From Actinomycetota bacterium (GTDB lineage: Bacteria > Actinomycetota > Actinomycetes > Nanopelagicales > Nanopelagicaceae), in NCBI GenBank assembly GCA_027731885.1, contig JAQCAO010000066.1, positions 1 to 7,091 of the forward strand: a stretch of 7,091 bases of DNA, read 5' to 3'. The notes below the pieces were generated by a model. It did no database searches. It was not told the origin of the DNA and saw nothing but the letters and a program-made list of their open reading frames with translations. Numbering within the stretch: position 1 is the first letter of the stretch; each line of letters begins with the position of its first letter. This document shows positions 1 through 5,312 of this stretch, piece by piece. The position numbers were made by a program, and so were the translations under genes.

Positions 1-443
1 TCCAATCCAGGTGATTGTCTTTCAAGGTCAATTCGCAATACTTCGGCCTTACTCTGCAGTCGAAGAAGTCGTGTCTGTAAAATTCCAACTCTGTTCATTG
101 TCGTCGTTGGGGTGAAAAAGATAAAGCGGACCCCAAAATCATCATCCTGCCAAGCATCGGCACTTACAGACTCATTGAGTTTTGCAAATCGTTCGAGACC
201 CTTTTTCGTGATCGTGTAAACAATTCGCGTCCTTCTCGAGGTCACGCCAATAGTCTTGGCTTCTATTGTTTCGGCGATCACCATTTTTTTAAGCTGCGGA
301 TATAGAACTGAAAAGGAGAGCGCCCGAAACGGCCCAAAAATCGCCAATAAACGTTTTCGTAGTTCATACCCGTGAAGTGGCGCCTCGGCAAGCAATCCCA
401 GGAGGGCAAACTCGAGCCAATTTGATCGGGTTTTTTTGACCAA
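1..443 (-). CDS. PadR-family transcriptional regulator, 3' end cut by window edge
   Basis: I translated the reverse strand by hand; the frame is open from 443 to the window edge, giving 147 codons without a stop. Residues 10-30 read as the PadR winged-helix opening (LEFALLGLLAEAPLHGYELR). They are followed by FGPF at 36-39, LYPQL at 47-51 and the wing RRTRIVYTITKKG at 70-82. A helical segment from about 116 onward would be the start of the C-terminal dimerisation arm. Family members are usually about 170-200 residues, so the tail is missing. The start is TTG, chosen because AGGTGGG lies 6 nt upstream and no other in-frame start exists before the operator region. PadR proteins bind short palindromes near their own promoters, and two such palindromes sit just upstream. 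The target genes and ligand cannot be read here; the neighbour beyond position 1 is unseen. The family call is firm. Confidence 0.9.
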   Translation of the reverse strand, partial: MVKKTRSNWLEFALLGLLAEAPLHGYELRKRLLAIFGPFRALSFSVLYPQLKKMVIAETIEAKTIGVTSRRTRIVYTITKKGLERFAKLNESVSADAWQDDDFGVRFIFFTPTTTMNRVGILQTRLLRLQSKAEVLRIDLERQSPGL

Positions 444-449
444 TGAAGA

Positions 450-456
450 CCCACCT
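450..456 (-). promoter_or_regulatory. Shine-Dalgarno of the PadR gene
   Basis: On the reverse strand this reads AGGTGGG, 6 nt before the TTG at 443-441. It decides the unusual TTG start, since no ATG or GTG is available in this frame upstream of it. Confidence 0.7.
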
Positions 457-464
457 ACTTTGTT

Positions 465-483
465 ATATATCGTTACGATATAT
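465..483. promoter_or_regulatory. Probable PadR operator 1, perfect 19-bp palindrome
   Basis: The sequence ATATATCGTTACGATATAT is a perfect inverted repeat: nine base pairs on each side of a single central T. It lies 22 bp upstream of the PadR start codon and would cover the predicted transcription start of that gene. A site here fits autorepression, which is common in the PadR family. The assignment to this regulator rests on position and on the shared core with the second site, not on binding data. Confidence 0.65.
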
Positions 484-485
484 TA

Positions 486-514
486 ACTATACATATCGTA
501 CCGATATAGTGCAA
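486..514 (-). promoter_or_regulatory. Candidate promoter of the PadR gene
   Basis: On the reverse strand TTGCAC (514-509) and TATAGT (491-486) are separated by exactly 17 bp. The -10 matches the consensus in 5 of 6 positions; the -35 only in 3 of 6. The predicted start of transcription is near 478-480, giving a leader of about 36 nt. One palindrome lies in the spacer and the other on the start point, a layout expected for repression by blocking polymerase. This is a visual prediction only. Confidence 0.45.
493..507. promoter_or_regulatory. Probable PadR operator 2, 15-bp palindrome
   Basis: ATATCG-TAC-CGATAT has six-base arms and a three-base centre. The arms repeat the inner core of the palindrome at 465-483. 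The two centres are 26 bp apart, about two and a half helical turns. This copy falls in the spacer between the proposed -35 and -10 of the PadR promoter. Confidence 0.6.
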
Positions 515-675
515 GGTTCAAGGAGGCTTTCAGAGCGCAAGTCGTGCTTGTCCGACCAGATGCTCAAGAGTGGCGAATGAGTGCAGTGAGATGCCGAGCA
601 TTAACATAGATAAGTGAGAGCAAATAACCAGACCCACTTCGATTTTTGCGGGATCCATATGACACAGTTTCAACA
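515..675. other. Intergenic stretch with no convincing gene
   Basis: Between the PadR operators and the first forward ORF I see no conserved protein, tRNA or terminator. AAGGAGG at 520-526 is a full-strength SD sequence on the forward strand, but the nearest start codon is GTG at 544, 17 nt away, opening a frame of only 21 codons. A 14-codon ATG frame at 659 looks like chance. The stretch may hold the promoter for the forward genes that follow, but no clear -35/-10 pair was found. Confidence 0.5.
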
Positions 676-789
676 ATGTGGCTCTGCCCCTATTGCTATA
701 TGAAAAATAATTGTTGCGAATGTGTGCACGGAAGGATTTCTGATCCCGAAATAGAGCACAACGCTTGCGTCGCGAAGCGCGTCTGGTAA
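676..789 (+). CDS. Possible 37-residue cysteine-rich mini-protein, putative zinc-binding
   Basis: I did not recognise a family. The forward frame is open from 628 to the TAA at 787; from the ATG at 676 it gives 37 residues, and a TTG at 646 would give 47. The product has CPYC at residues 4-7, CCEC at 13-16, His at 18 and 28, and Cys at 30: six cysteines in a short peptide, arranged like a CxxC...CxC metal-binding knuckle. There is no SD before either start, so translation would have to be leaderless or weak. It lies 22 nt before the next ORF on the same strand and could belong to the same transcript. The alternative is a chance open frame in an intergenic gap; the cysteine pattern is the only argument for it. 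Confidence 0.35.
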   Translation: MWLCPYCYMKNNCCECVHGRISDPEIEHNACVAKRVW

Positions 790-811
790 GTAAGTAGTTT
801 GGTTTAATTTC

Positions 812-1003
812 ATGGAGAAAGAGCCACGCGGCGGTTTTCTAGGAGAATGGGATCGTCTCTCTCCTAAATTAAAGCTTGTCGCGGCGGTGCTAATTATTCT
901 GCCGATAATCCTCTATCCCCCATCGATCGTCCTCTTTCTGGTTTATGGCATTTCTCTGAAGCTGCGAGATAAACGAAATCGAGATAAACCAAATAAAGGC
1001 TAG
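812..1003 (+). CDS. Small hypothetical membrane protein, 63 residues
   Basis: The first 21 residues are hydrophilic (with a WDRLSPKLKL stretch). They are followed by a hydrophobic segment at about 22-50 that contains LPIILYPP and is probably a helical hairpin broken by the proline pair at 36-37. The tail at 50-63 is strongly basic (LRDKRNRDKPNKG), which suggests a cytoplasmic C-terminus. No family is recognised. The start ATG has no clear SD, while the stop lies 5 nt before the next gene, so the two are probably translated from one message. The charge pattern and tight coupling support a real gene over chance. Function is unknown. Confidence 0.6.
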   Translation: MEKEPRGGFLGEWDRLSPKLKLVAAVLIILPIILYPPSIVLFLVYGISLKLRDKRNRDKPNKG

Positions 1004-1008
1004 GAATT

Positions 1009-1557
1009 ATGGCTACTAAAGATCCTCTTCGTGAATCTCACTTTCCCGCTATCGAAAAACGGTACGGCGAGAAGATGAAATACTGGTTTGCTGTAATGGC
1101 AAAGCTAGAAGGTAAGAAATATCCGGAACAAGTTGCGCACCTGCGAGAGAACTATGGATTCTCACAGGCTCACGCAAATGCCTTGGTTATGTACTCCCGT
1201 GGTTCAGTCTCTGCACACAGATTCACCGGAACGGCTGATTACTTCAAAGCTGTAACGCCACAGCAGGCAAAGACAATGCGCCTGATCTTTAAAACTATCC
1301 AGAGTAAATATCCAAAAATGGAGTTAGTCATCGCTTGGAATCAACCGATTCTGCGCCTTGGAGAGAAGTATGTCTTTGGCGTATCTGCCACAAAGGGTTA
1401 CTTGTTAATTGCCCCTTGGAGCGCCGAGGTGATCGAAGAAATGCGCCCTAAACTCGAGGGATACAAAGTAAATAAGAAGACGATTCAGATCCCGAGTGAT
1501 TGGGAAGTTGACTCCAAATTACTCCTGCAAATGGTCAAGGCGACTCTTTCAAAGTAG
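1009..1557 (+). CDS. DUF4287-DUF1801 fusion protein
   Basis: This is a cytosolic protein of 182 residues. Residues 10-66 match the DUF4287 pattern: an opening HFPAIEKRYGEK, then a W at 26, then EQVAHLRENYGFSQAHANAL ending near YSRG. Residues from about 85 to 180 resemble DUF1801 (YdhG-like), with WNQPILRLGEKYVFGVS at 110-126 and GYKVNKKTIQIP at 151-162. Fusion of the two domains is, to my knowledge, common; neither has a settled biochemical role, although YdhG-like members have been linked to iron handling in Bacillus. An AAAGG 9 nt upstream and an AGGA 3 nt upstream are both possible ribosome sites. It follows the small membrane protein by 5 nt. Domain calls are confident; the function is unknown. 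Confidence 0.9.
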   Translation: MATKDPLRESHFPAIEKRYGEKMKYWFAVMAKLEGKKYPEQVAHLRENYGFSQAHANALVMYSRGSVSAHRFTGTADYFKAVTPQQAKTMRLIFKTIQSKYPKMELVIAWNQPILRLGEKYVFGVSATKGYLLIAPWSAEVIEEMRPKLEGYKVNKKTIQIPSDWEVDSKLLLQMVKATLSK

Positions 1558-1598
1558 CCAAGCGGGCCCTGTCACAGCCATGCATTAGCCTTCCATTT

Positions 1599-2219
1599 AT
1601 GTCAGACACATCGCCGCTCTTGAGCGATGTGCCCTTTGTGGTCTTTGATCTCGAGACATCTGGCTCAGCCCCATCTACCGGTGCCGGTGTAACTGAAATT
1701 GGGGCAGTAAAAGTTCTGGGTGGTGAAGTTATTGGTGAATTTCAGAGCTTTGTAAACCCAGGGCATTATTTATCTGATTTCATAACTTCGCTTACTGGAA
1801 TAACAGATCAGATGTTGGCTAGCGCTCCAACCATCGATCAAGTACTGCCAACGTTTATTGATTTCGTAGGTGTAAGTAGCAGCACCGTTTTAGTGGCACA
1901 CAATGCCCCTTTTGATATGAGTTTTATGAAGGCCGCGGCTACCAGCCATTCTTACCTATGGCCAGAGTACAAAGTAATCGATACTGCCCGCGTTGCGAGA
2001 TATGTACTTGATCGTGACGAAGTTCCAAATTGTCGCTTATCAACGCTGGCGCCTTTCTTTGGTTCGGCGACTTCACCTAACCACCGTGCGTTGGATGATG
2101 CGCGTGCGACTGTCGATGTTCTTCACGGAATCTTTGAAAGGCTGGGTTCTCACAATGTGACAACCCTGGATCAACTTCTGCAGTTTAAGAGAAAGCGGCC
2201 ACGTCGCCCGCTCGATTAA
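1599..2219 (+). CDS. DEDDh 3'-5' exonuclease, DnaQ/PolIII epsilon-like, short form
   Basis: This 206-residue protein carries all the residues of a DEDDh exonuclease. D17 and E19 are in FDLETSG, D106 is in AHNAPFD, and H162 with D167 are in NHRALDDA. Such enzymes remove nucleotides from 3' ends using two metal ions. The middle (EIGAVKVLGGEVIGEFQSF, then LTGIT at 65-69 and DTARVARYVL at 128-137) closely resembles the N-terminal half of the actinobacterial proteins in which this domain is joined to a UvrC-like GIY-YIG nuclease. Here the protein stops right after the exonuclease fold with a basic tail (FKRKRPRRPLD). No SD precedes the ATG; GTG at 1629 is a weaker alternative. It is more likely a repair or processing exonuclease than the replicative proofreading subunit, but that is inference. 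Confidence 0.9.
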   Translation: MSDTSPLLSDVPFVVFDLETSGSAPSTGAGVTEIGAVKVLGGEVIGEFQSFVNPGHYLSDFITSLTGITDQMLASAPTIDQVLPTFIDFVGVSSSTVLVAHNAPFDMSFMKAAATSHSYLWPEYKVIDTARVARYVLDRDEVPNCRLSTLAPFFGSATSPNHRALDDARATVDVLHGIFERLGSHNVTTLDQLLQFKRKRPRRPLD

Positions 2220-3262
2220 CTGCTGGCTAGATCTTGGCTAAGAGTTATCCATTTACCAAGTAAATCTTTTGCAGCGCCTGAATCGACGGCACTTATCGCT
2301 TTGCTAAGAGAATTGGAAATTCGTTCCTGAATTGATCGGGCGGATTCGCCATCAAAGGCGGCGATAGCAGCGGCGGCATTTAACAAGACCGCATCGCGTG
2401 GCGCTCCGCGTTCACCGTCAAATATCGCTTTAGTTATTCGCGCGTTCTCACTGGCATCTCCCCCTACCAGAGCTGAAATTGGAGCGTTAGATAGCCCAAA
2501 ATCTTTGGCATCAATTCGATCGCTGAAAATTCTTCCACCCCCGATCGTTAAAACTGATGTCGAGGTTGCAAGCGTTATCTCATCTAAGCCATCATCACCA
2601 CGAAAGACGAAACCTTCAACGCCGCGATCTGCCAGCACTTGCGCCATCACTGGGTGCATTCGCTCGTTGGCCACGCCAATAGCGGCTGCCTTTGGTCGAG
2701 CAGGATTTGCAAGTGGACCCAAGATATTAAAGACCGTCGCTATGCCTAACTCCTTGCGTGCGGGAGCGGCGAAACGCATCGCCGGATGAAAAATGGGAGC
2801 AAAGCAGAAACCGATACCTAACTCTGAAACGGTGCGGGCAACTTTTTCGCCATCTAGGCTAATTGCAACCCCCAACGCTTCTAGAAGATCGCCGGCTCCA
2901 GATTTGGAAGATGCGGCGCGATTGCCATGCTTTACAACGCGAGATCCAGCGGCGGCGGCGATAATAGCTGCGGTGGTAGAGATATTTATCGTGTGCGCGC
3001 CATCGCCTCCTGTGCCGACGGTATCGACGGCACGTTCTGTGATCGTGATTGGTGCGCAATGCAGGTACATCTGTTGGACTAGAGCGCTGACTTCTTCGGC
3101 GGTCTCGCCCTTATTTTTTAGAGCTAGTAGGAAACTTTTTAATACTTCTTTATCAGATCGATCTTCCAGAACTTCACGCATGAAAGCTTGCGCTTCTTCC
3201 GGCGCTAGATCTAGACCGCTCTCCATCTTGGAAATCGACGAAGCCCAATCTATAGAGCTCAT
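2216..3262 (-). CDS. trpD: Anthranilate phosphoribosyltransferase
   Basis: TrpD transfers the phosphoribosyl group of PRPP to anthranilate, the second committed step of tryptophan synthesis, in the cytosol. The 348 residues match the usual family length. The PRPP loop GTGGDG is at 83-88, followed by INISTTAA at 92-99 and KHGNRAASSKSGAGDLLEAL at 111-130. The anthranilate-side segment RKELGIATVFNILGPLANPA spans 169-188, and the metal-binding pair D227-E228 sits in GLDEIT. The frame stays open upstream to 3394, but the ATG at 3262 is chosen because AAGGG lies 7 nt before it and the family alignment begins here. The upstream receiver-like gene ends 14 nt earlier, so the two are probably cotranscribed. 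The stop overlaps that of the convergent exonuclease. No trp attenuator is visible, and other trp genes are not in the window. Confidence 0.97.
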   Translation of the reverse strand: MSSIDWASSISKMESGLDLAPEEAQAFMREVLEDRSDKEVLKSFLLALKNKGETAEEVSALVQQMYLHCAPITITERAVDTVGTGGDGAHTINISTTAAIIAAAAGSRVVKHGNRAASSKSGAGDLLEALGVAISLDGEKVARTVSELGIGFCFAPIFHPAMRFAAPARKELGIATVFNILGPLANPARPKAAAIGVANERMHPVMAQVLADRGVEGFVFRGDDGLDEITLATSTSVLTIGGGRIFSDRIDAKDFGLSNAPISALVGGDASENARITKAIFDGERGAPRDAVLLNAAAAIAAFDGESARSIQERISNSLSKAISAVDSGAAKDLLGKWITLSQDLASS

Positions 3263-3269
3263 AATGAAA

Positions 3270-3274
3270 CCCTT
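3270..3274 (-). promoter_or_regulatory. Shine-Dalgarno fixing the trpD start
   Basis: The reverse strand reads AAGGG 7 nt before the ATG at 3262. This supports the internal start over the upstream in-frame codon at 3394, which would overlap the preceding gene by 118 nt. Confidence 0.65.
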
Positions 3275-3276
3275 AG

Positions 3277-3705
3277 TCAGCCGATAGCCGCTGTAGTTTT
3301 GGTGCGCAATAAATCGGCGACGGTGTTGGCTAAAGTAAATGGATCGATTGGATGAATCACACTTGCCTCGGCGCGAGACCAAGCCGCTAGCCAAGCATCT
3401 TCACGACGCCCGGTGATCAAGAGAACTGGTGGGCAGTTAAAGATCTCATCTTTGAGTTGTCGGGCAACTCCCATTCCCCCCTCAGGAACCGCCTCGCCAT
3501 CTAAGATAAATAAATCAGCGCGCAGGTCACCAGAAGTGCTCTTGCGATCCACAAATGCGCGAAGCGCTGGGGCGGTTGCAAACTCTTCAATCTGATGTTC
3601 GGGTAGATCAGCAGCGGTGCGTTTTCCGAGGGCGGCGACAATGGCTGCGCGCACCGAGGAATCATCTGAGTAGACAATGATTATTGGCTTGCGGGGTGCG
3701 GACAT
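3277..3705 (-). CDS. Stand-alone receiver-like protein, atypical response regulator
   Basis: The 142 residues have the order of a CheY-like receiver: strand IIIVYSDD with acidic D14/D15, strand LFILDGEAVP with D69 at the phosphorylation position, strand PPVLLITGR with T98, then VIHPIDPF at 117-123. In ordinary receivers the last motif has a conserved Lys before the Pro; here it is His118. There is no DNA-binding or other output domain. I recall similar small proteins with a SHPIDP-type motif in other actinobacteria, so the histidine may be a trait of the subfamily and not damage; that is memory, unchecked. It stands divergent from ctaE and 14 nt before trpD. The partner kinase and output are unknown. 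No SD precedes the ATG, which fits leaderless translation. Confidence 0.8.
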   Translation of the reverse strand: MSAPRKPIIIVYSDDSSVRAAIVAALGKRTAADLPEHQIEEFATAPALRAFVDRKSTSGDLRADLFILDGEAVPEGGMGVARQLKDEIFNCPPVLLITGRREDAWLAAWSRAEASVIHPIDPFTLANTVADLLRTKTTAAIG

Positions 3706-3711
3706 AGTCGA

Positions 3712-3739
3712 AGTCTAATCAAAGGCCGGGGCTAGTTAA
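3712..3739 (-). promoter_or_regulatory. Candidate promoter of the receiver-trpD unit, leaderless
   Basis: On the reverse strand TTAACT (3739-3734) and TAGACT (3717-3712) are 16 bp apart. Six bases then separate the -10 from the ATG at 3705, so transcription would start at or next to the A of the start codon. Such leaderless starts are frequent in Actinobacteria and would explain the absence of an SD. The -10 fits TANNNT; the -35 is a 4 of 6 match. Confidence 0.4.
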
Positions 3740-3763
3740 CCCCTAATTTGGAGGGAAAAGGGC

Positions 3764-3777
3764 GTGACCCGTTTCAC
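3764..3777. promoter_or_regulatory. CRP/GlxR-like palindrome in the ctaE divergent region
   Basis: GTGACCCGTTTCAC holds the two CRP-type half sites GTGA and TCAC with the canonical 6-bp spacing. The flanking bases are C and C instead of the T and A of the full TGTGA-N6-TCACA consensus. The centre is about 84 bp upstream of the ctaE start and about 65 bp upstream of the receiver-like gene start. GlxR, the CRP-type regulator of Corynebacterium, is known to act on cytochrome bc1-aa3 genes, which makes this position meaningful. No CRP gene is in the window. Confidence 0.45.
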
Positions 3778-3821
3778 CTAAATCTAGGCAATTTAAGGCT
3801 CTGAAGTTGGCTGCCAAATAG

Positions 3822-3829
3822 AAAGGAGG
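3822..3829 (+). other. Displaced SD-like AAAGGAGG upstream of ctaE
   Basis: AAAGGAGG is a near-perfect anti-SD match, but it ends 25 nt before the ctaE ATG, too far for normal initiation. GTG at 3830 directly abuts it and opens a six-codon frame (MHFQGY) ending in TAA at 3848-3850, in a different frame from ctaE. A weaker AGGG at 3840-3843 lies 11 nt from the ctaE start and may be the working site. Confidence 0.4.
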
Positions 3830-3854
3830 GTGCACTTTCAGGGATACTAAGCCT

Positions 3855-4484
3855 ATGACTAGCTCAACGCTTGCGACACCTCACAAGATCACTCGCCCCA
3901 ACCTGGTGGCGGTTGGAACTATCGTGTGGCTATCTAGTGAGTTGATGTTCTTCGCGGCGCTCTTTGCAATGTATTTCACCACCCGCGCAGTACAAGGCCC
4001 AACCATTTGGTTGGAATCCACTGAAGTTTTAAATATTCCATTTGCTGCGTTAAACACAACGATCCTGGTTCTCTCATCCGTAACCTGTCAGTTTGGTGTC
4101 TTTGCGGCAGAGCGTTTTCAAGCCAAGCGCACCGGTTCGATTTTCAGTTTTAAATCTTGGGGAATGCGCGAATGGTTTGCTCTGACCTTTTTAATGGGCG
4201 CATTTTTTATCGCCGGCCAGATTTATGAATACGCTCACCTGGTTATGGAGGGGATCACTCTCTCTTCAACTGCTTATGGTTCTGTCTTTTACATGACGAC
4301 AGGTTTCCACGGACTTCACGTAACCGGTGGGTTGATTGCATTTTTGATCGTGATGGTTCGTGTTTCAAAAGCCCGTCGCTTTACCCATAACCAAGCAACA
4401 ACAGCGATTGTGGTCTCGTATTACTGGCACTTTGTTGATGTTGTTTGGATCGCACTTTTCTCAGCCATTTATCTAATTAAGTAA
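3855..4484 (+). CDS. ctaE: Cytochrome c oxidase subunit III
   Basis: This is an integral membrane subunit of the aa3-type terminal oxidase, which reduces oxygen at the end of respiration. The 209 residues form five predicted membrane helices (about 19-42, 63-86, 107-128, 143-170, 183-207), the form found in Actinobacteria; mitochondrial subunit III has seven. Family landmarks are [17 protein letters not shown] with E29, GQIYEY with E125, the pair H152/H155 in FHGLHVTGG, and [10 protein letters not shown] at 189-198. The start MTSS matches the MTS-type start I recall for mycobacterial CtaE. It is the first gene of the forward respiratory unit and is followed by qcrC after 29 nt. The catalytic subunits CtaC and CtaD are not in the window, as is usual in this phylum. 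Confidence 0.97.
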   Translation: MTSSTLATPHKITRPNLVAVGTIVWLSSELMFFAALFAMYFTTRAVQGPTIWLESTEVLNIPFAALNTTILVLSSVTCQFGVFAAERFQAKRTGSIFSFKSWGMREWFALTFLMGAFFIAGQIYEYAHLVMEGITLSSTAYGSVFYMTTGFHGLHVTGGLIAFLIVMVRVSKARRFTHNQATTAIVVSYYWHFVDVVWIALFSAIYLIK

Positions 4485-4513
4485 GCAACTACAAAGAAGA
4501 AACGGAAAATATC

Positions 4514-5305
4514 TTGAAGCGTCTCTCCAGATTTCGCAGACATCGTGCAGTAGCACCTCTTCTTTTGGTGCTAGCGCTATTTGCAATCGGAACAACTTTC
4601 TCAGTCGCAGGTGCCGCTACTGGGTCGCAGATGACCGCTGCCGAGCGAACTGCCCTCATTGAAGAAGGTAAGCAAATATTTCTTAAAGGATGTTCTTCTT
4701 GCCACGGTCTTAACGCCGAAGGCGCTGCAATCGCGCCATCCCTAATTGGAGTTGGTGCTGCTTCTGTTGATTTCCAAGTCGCTACTGGCCGCATGCCAAT
4801 GGCCGACATGAGCGCACAGGCCATGCGCAAGGCTCCGCTTTATGACGAGAAGGAAGTAGAAGCTCTCGCCGCATATGTTGCATCCCTTGCTCCTGGCCCA
4901 GAAATTCCTGGCGATGAGCTGCTTAATTACGAGCGAGATGGTTCTGTAGCTGAAGGTGGCGAACTCTTCCGCACTAACTGCGCAATGTGCCACAACTTTG
5001 CTGGACAAGGTGGAGCGCTTACTCAAGGAAAGTACGCACCAACGGTTATGGGTGTAACTCCGCGACATATATACGAAGCAATGATCACCGGCCCACAATC
5101 GATGCCGGTATTTTCTGATAAGACGGTTACACCGGAAGAGAAACTTTCAATTATTAAATGGATTAAATTTGCTGAATCCGAGCCACAGCTAGGTGGCGCA
5201 TCACTTGGCCGCGTCGGTCCTGTTACTGAAGGACTTTTGGTTTGGACGCTAGGACTTGGGATGTTAATTGGCGTGGCTGTGTGGTTAGCGATGAAGGCGA
5301 GATAA
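4514..5305 (+). CDS. qcrC: Menaquinol-cytochrome c reductase diheme cytochrome c subunit
   Basis: QcrC takes electrons from the Rieske protein and passes them to the oxidase, replacing both cytochrome c1 and soluble cytochrome c in Actinobacteria. The 263-residue protein has an N-terminal hydrophobic signal anchor after a basic stretch (about 12-36). Two c-type haem sites follow: CSSCH at 60-64 with likely Met ligand in GRMPM (92-96), and CAMCH at 156-160 with Met197 in SMPVF. A C-terminal membrane helix spans about 239-260. Haem attachment takes place on the outer face of the membrane. The start is TTG at 4514; no ATG or GTG is available in frame after the previous gene, and the ribosome site (GGA 7 nt upstream) is weak. 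It is followed by qcrA after 7 nt. Confidence 0.97.
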   Translation: MKRLSRFRRHRAVAPLLLVLALFAIGTTFSVAGAATGSQMTAAERTALIEEGKQIFLKGCSSCHGLNAEGAAIAPSLIGVGAASVDFQVATGRMPMADMSAQAMRKAPLYDEKEVEALAAYVASLAPGPEIPGDELLNYERDGSVAEGGELFRTNCAMCHNFAGQGGALTQGKYAPTVMGVTPRHIYEAMITGPQSMPVFSDKTVTPEEKLSIIKWIKFAESEPQLGGASLGRVGPVTEGLLVWTLGLGMLIGVAVWLAMKAR

Positions 5306-5312
5306 AGCGATT

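Noticed and set aside
651..661. GGATCC overlapping CATATG, resembling a cloning junction
   Set aside because: The two six-base sites overlap by one base, there is no vector sequence around them, and a chance match is sufficient.
659..703. 14-codon ATG frame
   Set aside because: Short, with no motif; it overlaps the cysteine-rich frame, which has the more structured composition.
2505..2789. 94-codon forward open frame opposite trpD
   Set aside because: Antisense shadow of trpD with no recognisable motif.
2793..3287. 164-codon forward open frame opposite trpD
   Set aside because: It lies antisense to a well-conserved gene, has low-complexity Ala/Ser/Arg composition, no SD and no recognisable domain.
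3263..3394. N-terminal extension of trpD by 44 codons to the upstream start at 3394
   Set aside because: It would overlap the receiver-like gene by 118 nt, matches no part of TrpD, and the ATG at 3262 has an SD 7 nt upstream.
3728..3743. GGGG...CCCC inverted repeat as a terminator
   Set aside because: Only four pairs with an eight-base loop and no T run; it lies in a divergent promoter region where no terminator is expected.
4489..5098. Reverse-strand open frames at 4489-4830 and 4742-5098 opposite qcrC
   Set aside because: Both are antisense to a gene with clear haem motifs, and neither shows a protein family signature.
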